A stretch of 64,000 bases of DNA from Roseovarius sp. (GTDB lineage Bacteria; Pseudomonadota; Alphaproteobacteria; Rhodobacterales; Rhodobacteraceae): positions 62,001 through 126,000 of the forward strand of contig NZ_JAUCYU010000011.1 of the NCBI RefSeq assembly GCF_030373445.1, read 5' to 3'. The stretch's first letter is position 1. Each line of letters begins with the position of its first letter. Below the pieces are notes generated by a model. It saw nothing but the letters and a program-made list of their open reading frames with translations, did not search any database and was not told the DNA's origin. The position numbers were made by a program, and so were the translations under genes. Below, in pieces: positions 24,337-33,223 of this stretch.

Positions 24337-26468
24337 GCGACGCCATGACGACGCTTGTCGACCGCACCGCGCTGCCGACCTCCCACCGTGCGTACCAGCT
24401 CTACTGGGCCTGCGTGGTGATCGCCATGGCAGCGGTCACGCTGATCGGTCTCCAGTACGGCTGGTTGCGCGACGTGCCCGAGGTGCTGACGATCCCGGTC
24501 GCGGAATGGATCAATGTCGCCATGGCCGCCATCGTCGACCGGACCCAGCCCGCGTTCCGCGCGCTTTCGTGGCTTCTGGCGCAGCCGATGCACGGGCTGC
24601 AGGCGGTTCTCGCCCTGTTGCCCTGGCTGACGGTGGCCATGGCCTTCGCCGGGCTGGCCTGGGTCGCATCGGGCGCACGACTCGCGGTCTTCGCGGCAGC
24701 CGGCTTGCTGCTGACGGTGCTGCTCGGGTACTGGACGGAAATGATGAATACGCTCGCGCTGGTGGGCGTGTCGGTGCCGCTGTCCATCGCGCTGGGCTTC
24801 GGCCTCGGCGCGGCCGGCTTCCTGTGGCCGCGCTGCCGCCGCGGCCTCGACCTGCTGCTCGACCTGATGCAGACGGTGCCGGCCTTTGCCTACCTCATCC
24901 CGATCCTTCTGCTCTTCGGCTTCGGCCCGGTCGTGGGCCTCATCGCCAGCGCGATCTATGCCGCGCCGCCGATGGTGCGCAATACGATGCTGGGTCTCTC
25001 CCGCGTTCCCGAAGGGCAGGTGGAAAGCGGCAAGATGGCCGGGTGTTCCCCCGCACAGCTTTTCTGGCTGGTCCGCCTGCCCGGCGCGATGCCACAGGTG
25101 CTCGTGGGCGTGAACCAGACCACCATGCAGGCGCTGAGCATGGTCATCATCGCGGCGATCATCGGCGGCTTCGACGATATCGGCTGGGCGGTGCTGACGG
25201 CGCTGCGAAAGGCGCAGTTCGGCCAAAGCCTCATGGCCGGGCTCTGCATCGTCTTCCTTGCGGTGATGATCGACCGGATCACGCTCGGTTTCGCCGAGAA
25301 GGCGCGGGTGCACCGTGGCCGTGCGCCGGTGCCGCTGCTGCGCCGGCGCTGGGCCGGCGTCGCGCTCCTCGTGCTGCTCAGCCTGCCGGTCGGGCTCGCC
25401 CTCCCCGCGCTGAACGAGGCGCCCGCAAACTCGGTCATCGCCGTGGCGGAGCCGCTCAATGATTGGCTGGAACAATTCCTGATCACCCACGGCGCGCTCC
25501 TCGCAACGCTCAAGACGCAGTTCTTCTATGTCGTCATGTTCCCCCTGCGCGCTGGGCTGGAAAATGCGGTCACGCCATTCACCTGGGGTATCGAGCTGAC
25601 GCCGACCCTGATCGGCGCATACTGGGCGCTGGCAGCCCTTGTCACGCTCGGGCTCGGCGCCCGCTCCTTCGCGCTGGGCTGTGCCGCGCTCTTCGTGTTC
25701 TGGCTTGGCTATTTCGGCATGACGGGAGTTTCGTGGGTCGCGTTGACGCTGTTCATGATCGCGCTGGGCGGGACATTGGGCGGGGTTCGCTCGGCGCTTC
25801 TCTGCGCCTCGACCTGCCTGTTCTTCGTCCTGACCGGCCTTTGGGACCTGGCCATGCTGTCGATCTACCTTTGCGCCATGGGTGTCGTGATCTCTCTCGG
25901 TCTCGGCGCGATCATTGGCGGGCTGGCGGCCCATTCCGGCCGCCTGTCCGAAATCGTCCGCGTCGTCGTCGACACGCTTCAGACCATGCCGCAATTCGTG
26001 CTGCTGATCCCCTTCCTGATGATCTTCCAGGTGGGCGAGTTCACCGCCCTGCTGGCCATCGTGATCTATGCCGTCGTTCCGGCGATCCGTTACACCGAAC
26101 ACGGGCTTCGGAAGGTCGACCCCGGTATCATCGAGGCCGCGCGGCAGATCGGCTGTACCCCGTGGCAGATTCTCTGGCAGGTGCGGGTGCCCTTGGCCCT
26201 TCCGGCACTGGCGCTGGGAATAAACCAGACGATCATGTTCGGGCTTGCCATGCTCGCCATCACCGCGCTTGTGGGCACGCAGGATCTTGGCCAGGCGGTT
26301 TACGTCGCCTTGTCACGCGCCGATGCGGGGCAGGGGCTTCTGGCCGGGCTGGGCATCGCGGCAATCGCGCTGACCTCTGACAGGCTGGTGCGCGACTGGA
26401 TCGTCCGGCTGCAGACGCGGCGGCCGGTGCCGGACGCGGCAATGGGCCCGAAACCGGGCCCGCGGTGA
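24333..26468 (+). CDS. betaine-type ABC transporter permease, two fused membrane domains, second system
   Basis: A 711-aa inner-membrane protein built like the 8106-10184 permease: two ProW-type domains in one chain. EAA-loop segments are ESGKMAGCSPAQL with VLVGVNQTTMQ in the first half and EAARQIGCTPWQI with LALGINQTIMF in the second. The central section (about 315-450) is hydrophobic and variable. It overlaps the ATPase by four bases, and its own stop overlaps a possible GTG start of the RibB-type gene. The repeat of this unusual fused form in two systems of the same locus suggests duplication and divergence of an entire transporter. Confidence 0.92.
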   Translation: MSDAMTTLVDRTALPTSHRAYQLYWACVVIAMAAVTLIGLQYGWLRDVPEVLTIPVAEWINVAMAAIVDRTQPAFRALSWLLAQPMHGLQAVLALLPWLTVAMAFAGLAWVASGARLAVFAAAGLLLTVLLGYWTEMMNTLALVGVSVPLSIALGFGLGAAGFLWPRCRRGLDLLLDLMQTVPAFAYLIPILLLFGFGPVVGLIASAIYAAPPMVRNTMLGLSRVPEGQVESGKMAGCSPAQLFWLVRLPGAMPQVLVGVNQTTMQALSMVIIAAIIGGFDDIGWAVLTALRKAQFGQSLMAGLCIVFLAVMIDRITLGFAEKARVHRGRAPVPLLRRRWAGVALLVLLSLPVGLALPALNEAPANSVIAVAEPLNDWLEQFLITHGALLATLKTQFFYVVMFPLRAGLENAVTPFTWGIELTPTLIGAYWALAALVTLGLGARSFALGCAALFVFWLGYFGMTGVSWVALTLFMIALGGTLGGVRSALLCASTCLFFVLTGLWDLAMLSIYLCAMGVVISLGLGAIIGGLAAHSGRLSEIVRVVVDTLQTMPQFVLLIPFLMIFQVGEFTALLAIVIYAVVPAIRYTEHGLRKVDPGIIEAARQIGCTPWQILWQVRVPLALPALALGINQTIMFGLAMLAITALVGTQDLGQAVYVALSRADAGQGLLAGLGIAAIALTSDRLVRDWIVRLQTRRPVPDAAMGPKPGPR

Positions 26469-26488
26469 CGGACGAACAAGGAAGGATC

Positions 26489-27625
26489 ATGACCGTGACG
26501 CGCGAAGTCTCAGGCGTGGAAGGCCAGCCGGTCTTCTCCACCACGGAACAGCTGATAGAGACGGCAAGATCCGGCGGGATGTTCATCCTCGTCGATCACG
26601 AGGATCGCGAGAACGAGGGCGACCTGGTCATCCCCGCCGCCTTTGCCGATGCCGCGGCAGTCAACTTCATGGCGCGCCACGGCCGCGGCCTGATTTGCCT
26701 CGCGATGGAAGCCGGCCGCATCGAGGCGCTGGGCCTGCCGCAGATGTCGGTGCGCAATTCCTCGCGCTTCGAGACCGCCTTCACCGTCAGCATCGAGGCC
26801 CGCGAAGGCGTCAGCACCGGTATTTCCGCCGCCGACCGCGCCCGCACCATCGCGGTGGCCATCGATCCTGCAACCCAGCCCGCCGATATCGCGACGCCCG
26901 GCCATGTCTTTCCGCTCAAGGCCCGGGACGGGGGCGTTCTCGTCCGCGCCGGGCACACCGAGGCGGCGGTCGACCTGGCGCGGCTTGCCGGGCTGACACC
27001 GGCCGGGGTGATCTGCGAAATCATGAACGCCGACGGCACGATGGCGCGCCTGCCGGACCTGCTGGCCTTCGCGGCACGGCACGGGCTGCCCATAGGCACG
27101 ATCTCCGATCTCATCTCCTACCGCCGAAGGCATGACAACCTGCTCACGGAACTGGTGCGCGACAGGATCACCTCCTTCATCGGGGGCGAATGGACCATCC
27201 AGGTCTTCGAGGACGCGCCGGGCGGCGCGGAACACATCGCGCTTTCGCGCGGCGATATCTCCGATGGGCGCCCGGTGCTGACGCGGATGCACGTGATCGA
27301 CCCGCTCGAGGATCTCCTGGCGCTGAACCCGACGCGCTGGAACCAGGTGGCGGATTCGATGGTGGAAATCACCCGGGAAGGCCGCGGCGCGATCGTCCTG
27401 TTGCGCGACGCGGCGCGGAACCTCATCTCGTCGAAGTTCAAGGGGCCCGTCACCCCGCGCAAGACGCAGCGCCGCTATGGCATAGGTGCGCAGATCCTGC
27501 GTTGCCTCGGCGTGCGCAAGATCGTCCTTTTGACCAATTCCGAGGCCCCGGATTTCGTCGGCCTCGAGGGGTATGACCTTACCCTCGTGGGCACCCGCCC
27601 GATCCCGCGGGTCAGTCTCGATTGA
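26489..27625 (+). CDS. ribB: RibB (DHBP synthase) with degenerate GTP-cyclohydrolase-II-like half
   Basis: A 378-aa protein. Residues about 14-210 form 3,4-dihydroxy-2-butanone-4-phosphate synthase: DHEDRENEGDL, RHGRGLICL, GHTEAAVDL and EIMNADGTMAR hold the Mg and substrate residues. This enzyme makes the four-carbon unit of riboflavin from ribulose 5-phosphate. The C-terminal half resembles RibA (YGIGAQIL, LLTNS) but lacks the zinc Cys cluster and most catalytic residues, the RibBX arrangement known in alphaproteobacteria. ATG 26489 with AAGGAAGG is preferred over GTG 26465, which would overlap the permease stop. Its place in a transporter operon suggests extra flavin supply for the flavoenzymes of the module. 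Confidence 0.9.
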   Translation: MTVTREVSGVEGQPVFSTTEQLIETARSGGMFILVDHEDRENEGDLVIPAAFADAAAVNFMARHGRGLICLAMEAGRIEALGLPQMSVRNSSRFETAFTVSIEAREGVSTGISAADRARTIAVAIDPATQPADIATPGHVFPLKARDGGVLVRAGHTEAAVDLARLAGLTPAGVICEIMNADGTMARLPDLLAFAARHGLPIGTISDLISYRRRHDNLLTELVRDRITSFIGGEWTIQVFEDAPGGAEHIALSRGDISDGRPVLTRMHVIDPLEDLLALNPTRWNQVADSMVEITREGRGAIVLLRDAARNLISSKFKGPVTPRKTQRRYGIGAQILRCLGVRKIVLLTNSEAPDFVGLEGYDLTLVGTRPIPRVSLD

Positions 27626-27805
27626 GGCCAGGGCGCCGTATCCTCCGGCTTGAAAGCTGAAATCGCCTCCCATGCACACCGTTGGGTCGTGCGGCTCGTA
27701 CAGCGCGAGAGGGGGCTCATCATCCGGGTAAGGCAGGCGAGGGGAGACATCGTCAATCGCGCTCATCCCCCCGGTGCTTCACGAACTGACCCGGCGCGCC
27801 GATAC

Positions 27806-28384
27806 TCAGAACGTGTTCACCGAAATGCCGACAAAGGTTTCGTCGCTCTCGATCTTGTGGCCAAGGCGCAGGCTGGCCTTTGTGTTGGGGATCCCGAACG
27901 CCAGGGCGGCCACCGTGTCACGAAATCCGTCGTCGTCGCCAAGATGGCTGAGTTCGAAGGTCACCTTGGGGTTGCGCAAGCCGAAGGCGGCCAGGGCGAA
28001 GTAGCTGAGGTCGATGGTCGAGAACTCGCCCAGCAGGAAGACGCTGCCGAAGCTGGTGGGCTGGTAATGCTCCGCCACGAGCCGCAACCCGCCCTTCAGG
28101 GTGTCGAGCCCCTCGTGCTGAAGCGTGGGGCCGGCGCGGAAGGTGACGGGCGTGCCAAGATTGAACTTGTAGGTGACCGAAAGGTTGAGGTCTTCGGGTC
28201 CGGTGTAATCGCTGTAGACCAGCCCGAAGGCCAACGGGCCACGCTCGACCGACAGGACGGCGGTCGTCGTGTCCGGCCCTGTGTCGAACTGGAAGAACTC
28301 GCCATCCGCCCGCACGTCCGTCGCCGCGAACATCATGGGTATGGCGGCAATGGCGAGCGTGGCGCGCCGCTTTCGATGTGTCAC
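27806..28384 (-). CDS. secreted protein of unknown function near a polysaccharide synthase
   Basis: A 192-aa protein with a probable signal peptide (THRKRRATLAIAAIPMMFAATDVRA) followed by alternating short strands (FGLVYSDYTGPEDLN, VTYKFNLGTPVTFRAGP, FGSVFLLGEFSTIDLS, AAFGLRNPKVTFELSH). The repeated 8-12-residue strands and the aromatic terminal residue suggest an outer-membrane beta-barrel or similar beta protein; the last residue is Phe, as in many outer-membrane proteins. GTG 28384 gives the cleanest signal peptide. It is divergent from the HlyD-like gene. I do not recognise the family. Confidence 0.68.
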   Translation of the reverse strand: MTHRKRRATLAIAAIPMMFAATDVRADGEFFQFDTGPDTTTAVLSVERGPLAFGLVYSDYTGPEDLNLSVTYKFNLGTPVTFRAGPTLQHEGLDTLKGGLRLVAEHYQPTSFGSVFLLGEFSTIDLSYFALAAFGLRNPKVTFELSHLGDDDGFRDTVAALAFGIPNTKASLRLGHKIESDETFVGISVNTF

Positions 28385-28666
28385 CTCGATGGCCCTGTCC
28401 TGCCTGTTCCTCGTGTCGCAACGGGAGCCGCGTGCCTGACTGGCAGGCCATGTGCGGTTTGGTCCGCCACGCGAGCCGGTATACGTCCCATTTCGTTGAC
28501 ACGAAGCATACCTTCTTTGCAAGCTCAGGTATAGCCGGTTCCCGCTTGGCCAGCTCAAACCACATGGACCGGGCGGATCACTTGCACTATCGATAGGATG
28601 GGGTGGATTGGCTGTGCGGTGCGATTTCAAGCCGGGCTTCCGGCAAGGTTGGATGCGAGCAGGACG

Positions 28667-29842
28667 ATGAAGATATTCTGGAGACTATTGTTTGGCCTCG
28701 CGATGGTGGCGCTTGCGCTCTGGGTCATCGTGGGAGAGCAGATCACCGGGGCGAGCGCGGATGCGACCATTAATGCACGCCTCGTCACCGTGCGAACCCC
28801 CATCGCCGGCGACCTCAACCTAAGCGCGCGGGCGCTTGGCGCTTCGCTCGATCGGGGTGAAGTTCTCGGAACGGTACAGGATCAGCGCGTCGACGCGGTT
28901 CGGCAGGACGATCTGGTGATGGAGGTGCGCCTCGCGGAAGCCGCGATCGCGCGCCATGCGAGCCTGCGGGACGAGACCGCGAAAATCATCGAGGGTCTCG
29001 AGGCCCGCGCACAGACATTCCGCACCCGGCGTATCGCCGAAATTCGCCTGCGGCTCGATTTCGCACGCGAGCGGCTGAACCTGCTTGAAGAGGGCGTCTT
29101 TCCGCCGGCCTTCGATATCGCGCCGCCTGCCGACGCCGGGGTCGAACGCGGGGCCGAGCCGGACGTGGCGGGTTTGCAGGAGCTCTGGATCAACGCAGTC
29201 CTGGAAAGGATCGCGGTCCTTGAGAACGAGCTTGCCGCTGCCGAGGAAGGCGCCTTCCTGGGTGATGGCTACAACGATGCCCCGAATGCCCAGCAGCGTG
29301 TCGTCGAACTGGAAAGCGAGATGGCCGCGCATTCCGCACAGCTTGCCGAGGCGGAAGCGCGGCGCGATGCCTACACCACGCGCCTTGAAACCGAACGTCT
29401 CAGAACGAACCGCGCGGGAACCGTGGAAATCCGCTCGCCCGTGGCCGGACGGCTCTGGGAGGTGCTGGAGGCCTCGGGCACCAACGTACAGCGCGGCGAT
29501 CCGGTCGCGCGCCTGCTCGATTGCCGGTCGGTGATCGTTACGGCCTCCGTCACCGAAGCTGTTTATAACAGCCTCGCCGTCGGACAGGAGGCGGTCTTCC
29601 GGCCCTCGGGCGGCGGCCCGACCTTCGAGGGCACGGTGGTACGCCTCGCAGGCGCGGGCGCGGCCACGATCTACCGGCACCTGGCCGTGGCTCCCAGCCA
29701 GCGCCACCTGCAACGCTACGACGTGGCAGTCTCGGTGCCGGGGATGAATGCCGACCAGACCCTGGGCTGCGCAGTCGGCCGCACGGGCCGGGTCTTCTTC
29801 GACCGGCGACCGCTCGACTGGCTGCGCAGCATCGGGCTTTGA
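28667..29842 (+). CDS. HlyD-type membrane fusion/adaptor protein for polysaccharide synthesis
   Basis: A 391-aa single-pass inner-membrane protein. A transmembrane helix (about 4-24) is followed by a lipoyl-like beta segment (VTVRTPIAGDLNLSARALG), a coiled-coil region of about 150 residues (EARAQTFRTRRIAEIRLRLD and ENELAAAEEGAFL), a second lipoyl half (TVEIRSPVAGRLWEV) and a beta-barrel domain (VTASVTEAVYNSLAVGQEAV). Adaptors of this type sit beside BcsA/Alg8-like synthases (for example Alg44-like proteins). The start at 28667 uses AGGA; an in-frame ATG at 28598 is possible. It lies four bases before the synthase and is probably its periplasmic partner. Confidence 0.85.
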   Translation: MKIFWRLLFGLAMVALALWVIVGEQITGASADATINARLVTVRTPIAGDLNLSARALGASLDRGEVLGTVQDQRVDAVRQDDLVMEVRLAEAAIARHASLRDETAKIIEGLEARAQTFRTRRIAEIRLRLDFARERLNLLEEGVFPPAFDIAPPADAGVERGAEPDVAGLQELWINAVLERIAVLENELAAAEEGAFLGDGYNDAPNAQQRVVELESEMAAHSAQLAEAEARRDAYTTRLETERLRTNRAGTVEIRSPVAGRLWEVLEASGTNVQRGDPVARLLDCRSVIVTASVTEAVYNSLAVGQEAVFRPSGGGPTFEGTVVRLAGAGAATIYRHLAVAPSQRHLQRYDVAVSVPGMNADQTLGCAVGRTGRVFFDRRPLDWLRSIGL

Positions 29843-29845
29843 GCG

Positions 29846-31807
29846 ATGCTGTATCTGGGTGAGACCGGGGCAAGCTACATGCACCTGCTTCTGGTGGCCG
29901 GCCTTGCGATGCTGGTGCCCGTTTTCGCCGACCCGGCCCGTACACTGCACCGTTCCGTGCTGCTGGCCGTGTCGGTTCTGCTTGCCCTGCGATACATGTG
30001 GTGGCGGGCCACGGAAACCATCGCGCCCCTTGGCCTGACATGGGACTGGGCCGCAAGCTGGTCGCTTCTGGCGCTGGAGATGGCCGCCGTCTTCGGGTCG
30101 ATCTCGGCCTTCGTCATGCTCTCGCGCACCAAGGACCGGAAGGACGAGGCGACCCGGAACCTCGCCTGGTGGGGAGAAGGCCCCGCGCCCCGCGTGGCGA
30201 TCATGATCGCCACCTATAACGAGGAAGAGGAGGTGCTCGACCGCACCGTCGTGGGCGCGCTCGGCCTGCGCCACGAGAACAAGACCATCCACATCCTCGA
30301 CGACGGCAAGCGCGACTGGCTGCGCGACTATTGCGAGAAACGCGGCATCGACTATATCCGCCGCCCCGACAACCGCGATGCCAAGGCCGGCAACATCAAC
30401 CACGCGCTCAAGGTCATGGCGGATGATCCGCCGGATTTCATCGCCGTCCTGGATGCGGATTTCGTGCCGCATCGCGGCTTCATCAGCCGCACGCTCGCGC
30501 TCTTCAAGGACGCCACCGTGGGCCTTGTGCAGACGCCGCAGCATTTCTTCAACGCCGACCCGATTCAGCACAACCTGAACCTCTCGCGCTCCTATCCCGA
30601 CGAGCAGCGTTTCTTTTTCGACACGATGCAGGCCTGCCGCGACGCGTGGGACATCGCCTTTTGCTGCGGCACCTCTTCTGTAGTGCGCTGGCAGGCCATC
30701 CAGGATATCGGCGGCTTTCCCACGCAGAGCGTGACCGAAGATTTCATGCTCACCGTGGTGTTGCAGAACGCGGGCTGGCGCACGGTCTATCTCAACGAGG
30801 CGTTGACGGAGGGGCTCGCGCCGGAGGGGTTGAAGGAATACATCACCCAGCGCGGGCGCTGGTGCCTCGGGATGATGCAGATCGCGCGAAGCCATGTCGG
30901 CCCGTTCTCGCGCTCGAAAATCCGTCTTCGCGACCGCTGGAGCGTGCTGGACGCCGGTATATACTGGCTCACCACCTTCCCGTTTCGCATCGCGGCGCTC
31001 GTCTATCCGCTGCTCTACTGGTATTTCAACATCATCGTGGTCGACGCCCGCGTGCCGGATGTGCTGAGCTATTTCGGCGTCTATTATCTCTGGACGCTGG
31101 TGGCCCTCAACCATGTCTCACGCGGCAACGTGGTTCCCATCATCAACGACGTCAGCCAGCTCGTCGGCGCCTTCCAGATCAGTCAGGCGGCAATCGTGGG
31201 GCTTTTCCGCCCGCATGGTCACCCGTTCAAGGTGACCGCGAAGGGCGGCGACAGGAGCCGGATCCAGGTGCAATGGCGGCTGATGGCGCCGTTCGTGGCA
31301 ATGCTCGTGCTCACGCTGATCGGGGTCAGCCTCGGAATGGTAAGTGATCGGTTCGCCTTCTTCGATGCGGGGGATGGCAAGTCCGTTGTGCTGTTCTGGA
31401 CGCTCTACAACATCTTCGTGCTCGCTTTCACGATCATCGTTTGCATCGAGCTGCCCCGCAAGGAACGCCACGTCGCCGACGCGCCCGAAAGGGCCGAGCT
31501 CGTCATCGACGGCAAGACGCGGGAGGTCTGGATCACGGCCCTGACCAGCAGCGATGTGCGCCTGCGCGGGCTCGAGCTGCCGGCAGGTGCGCACGTGAAC
31601 CTTCGTGTCGCGGATGTCGGTACACTGGCCGCGGTAAGCCTCGGCCATGCCCATGACGGCTCGCGCCTGCAGCTTCTGACGACGCCCGAGCAGGCCGATG
31701 CGCTCGACCTCAAGCTCTACGCCGAGGACAACGTGCCCGGTATCGCGGGTGCGCGCAGCCTGCTGTTACTGCGCGACCTCGCTCGCCGTCTGGCCTTCAC
31801 CCGCTAG
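29846..31807 (+). CDS. BcsA-like family 2 glycosyltransferase (beta-glucan-type polysaccharide synthase)
   Basis: A 653-aa inner-membrane processive glycosyltransferase. The catalytic motifs of cellulose-synthase-like enzymes are complete: DDG at 152-154, DAD at 203-205, TED at 297-299 and QRGRW at 335-339. N-terminal helices (about 10-90) and a second membrane block (about 360-530) flank the catalytic domain. A soluble C-terminal part (about 545-650) starts with PRKERH, which resembles a PilZ c-di-GMP site only weakly; the second PilZ motif is not clear. It is shorter than standard BcsA (about 750-870 aa). No BcsB, BcsZ or BcsC homologue is nearby, so the polymer is unlikely to be classical cellulose. 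Confidence 0.9.
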   Translation: MLYLGETGASYMHLLLVAGLAMLVPVFADPARTLHRSVLLAVSVLLALRYMWWRATETIAPLGLTWDWAASWSLLALEMAAVFGSISAFVMLSRTKDRKDEATRNLAWWGEGPAPRVAIMIATYNEEEEVLDRTVVGALGLRHENKTIHILDDGKRDWLRDYCEKRGIDYIRRPDNRDAKAGNINHALKVMADDPPDFIAVLDADFVPHRGFISRTLALFKDATVGLVQTPQHFFNADPIQHNLNLSRSYPDEQRFFFDTMQACRDAWDIAFCCGTSSVVRWQAIQDIGGFPTQSVTEDFMLTVVLQNAGWRTVYLNEALTEGLAPEGLKEYITQRGRWCLGMMQIARSHVGPFSRSKIRLRDRWSVLDAGIYWLTTFPFRIAALVYPLLYWYFNIIVVDARVPDVLSYFGVYYLWTLVALNHVSRGNVVPIINDVSQLVGAFQISQAAIVGLFRPHGHPFKVTAKGGDRSRIQVQWRLMAPFVAMLVLTLIGVSLGMVSDRFAFFDAGDGKSVVLFWTLYNIFVLAFTIIVCIELPRKERHVADAPERAELVIDGKTREVWITALTSSDVRLRGLELPAGAHVNLRVADVGTLAAVSLGHAHDGSRLQLLTTPEQADALDLKLYAEDNVPGIAGARSLLLLRDLARRLAFTR

Positions 31808-32904
31808 GTCCGGCCAAGGTCGCTCCCGGTCGTATCATCCGCACGCGTTCGGGCGCCATCGCTCAGTCGCGCGAGCGACGCCGCAAGTTTCGCGGCCTCC
31901 GCCGTGCTGCGTGTCTCTTCCGGGTACGCGGTCTCGCCGCGGCTGATCCGGTCGGCGGTGTCCGTGAGCCGGATCATGGGCTGCAGGAATACGGTCGTGA
32001 AGACGAAACAGGCAATCGCGAAGATGCCTGCGGCGGCCAACCCCAGCGCCACGCCATGAGTCATGATCGTGTGCCGCGTGAACGCGTAATCCGAAACGTC
32101 GATCCGCGCCACCATGCGCCAGCCGAAACTGGGCAGATCCTGATAGGCAATCTCCGGCAACACGACCGACATGTAGGTCGTTCCGTCTGGCCATTCCTCC
32201 TCGCCGATCATCGCCGCACCCGCGCCGGCCGAGCGAATGGCGCTCACCGACAGGGCATCGCCATCGAGTGGCGCGGTTGAAACGGAGACCTGTCCCTCCG
32301 GGCCGACAAGGAACACGTCCATCCCCCGCGTCGCGGCTGCTTCGGCAAGATAGGATTGCAGCCAGCCGGCATCGATATGCACGGCCAGAACACCGCGCAC
32401 CTGTCCGTTTTCGTCGGTCACGGGGTGGGCGAGGTCGATGAATCGCAGCGGGTCCGTCGCATCCGGTGCGAGAATGGATTGCAGCAGCTTGGCTTCGTGT
32501 ACATCACCGGCATAGTTGCCGTTGAGCCCGGCGGCGAACCACGGGCGCTGCGCCACCGACTCGCCCTCGAGCAATCCGTTCGCGGCGAATCTTACAATCC
32601 CATCGGTTCCGGCGAAGCCCGCCCACGAGACGTTCTTGCTGCCTGCCACCCCTTCCAGGAAAGCCCGCCCCAGTTCGGGTTCGATATCGGCGATCTGGTC
32701 TGCGAGAACGCCGAGTTCCTCCCATTCGGCATGCAATCGCCGCCCCAGTTCGAGCGCCAGCGAGGCCGAACGCGTCTTCACCGCGCGTTCGAGCGCCTGC
32801 GTCTGGGTGGTCTTCGCGAAATCCGGAAGCACCACGAGAATGGCCGCGGTCAGGGCAATGACACCGGCAAACATACAAGTATAAAGGGCGGTTCTGAGAG
32901 ACAT
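31804..32904 (-). CDS. dCache-HAMP membrane receptor lacking an output domain
   Basis: A 366-aa sensor. Transmembrane helix one is at about 8-27 (FAGVIALTAAILVVLP), followed by a periplasmic double-Cache-type domain of about 240 residues (FAGTDGIVRFAANG, RPWFAAGLNGNYAGD, MDVFLVGPEGQVSVS), helix two (GVALGLAAAGIFAIACFVFTT) and a HAMP linker (TDTADRISRGE). Only about 35 residues follow. There is no kinase, GGDEF or methyl-accepting domain, so the protein ends at the HAMP stage. It is convergent with the synthase by four overlapping bases. It could pair with a separate signalling partner, or sense the periplasm for the polymer machinery. The ATG at 32904 is chosen; 32913 is also possible. Confidence 0.85.
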   Translation of the reverse strand: MSLRTALYTCMFAGVIALTAAILVVLPDFAKTTQTQALERAVKTRSASLALELGRRLHAEWEELGVLADQIADIEPELGRAFLEGVAGSKNVSWAGFAGTDGIVRFAANGLLEGESVAQRPWFAAGLNGNYAGDVHEAKLLQSILAPDATDPLRFIDLAHPVTDENGQVRGVLAVHIDAGWLQSYLAEAAATRGMDVFLVGPEGQVSVSTAPLDGDALSVSAIRSAGAGAAMIGEEEWPDGTTYMSVVLPEIAYQDLPSFGWRMVARIDVSDYAFTRHTIMTHGVALGLAAAGIFAIACFVFTTVFLQPMIRLTDTADRISRGETAYPEETRSTAEAAKLAASLARLSDGARTRADDTTGSDLGRT

Positions 32905-33223
32905 GGGTACCATTTTCCACACAATCACGACATCACAGGCTCGTCGGTTCCCGGATCATACACCGATTATGAGGCAACACTTAGTCAACCCGGGCGCCTG
33001 GCTTCCATTTTTCTCGCCATGCGCGGATGGGACCGTGGTCGGGAACGCAAAAACCTCCGCGATGTCACGTCGGGCGGTGCAGGATCACGTGTTGGGCGTG
33101 GCGACGAAGATCGCAAGCTTATCGCTCTCACAGCGTGCCATCTTGGTATACGGGCCTGCGCCATTGATATAACACTGGGCTCAGGGCAATTCTCCAGGAT
33201 AATGACGGGCAGGCGCGCGACCA
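32905..33223. other. divergent intergenic region before the FAD oxidoreductase
   Basis: This 319-base gap lies between the divergent receptor (minus) and flavoprotein (plus) starts. I see no coding frame of quality and no clear operator palindrome. It is mixed in composition, with a more AT-rich stretch at about 32925-32990, close to the receptor start. Two promoters are expected from gene orientation alone. Confidence 0.5.

Noticed and set aside
24054..26102. Long minus-strand open frame opposite the second fused permease
   Set aside because: Same reason; it mirrors coding third-position GC bias and has no start signal.
28434..28448. GCCTG-ACTGG-CAGGC inverted repeat in the secreted-protein/HlyD gap
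   Set aside because: Short arms in GC-rich DNA, likely by chance, with no regulator gene nearby.
28820..31114. Long minus-strand open frame opposite the HlyD-like and BcsA-like genes
   Set aside because: Antisense to a glycosyltransferase with all catalytic motifs; no ribosome binding site.
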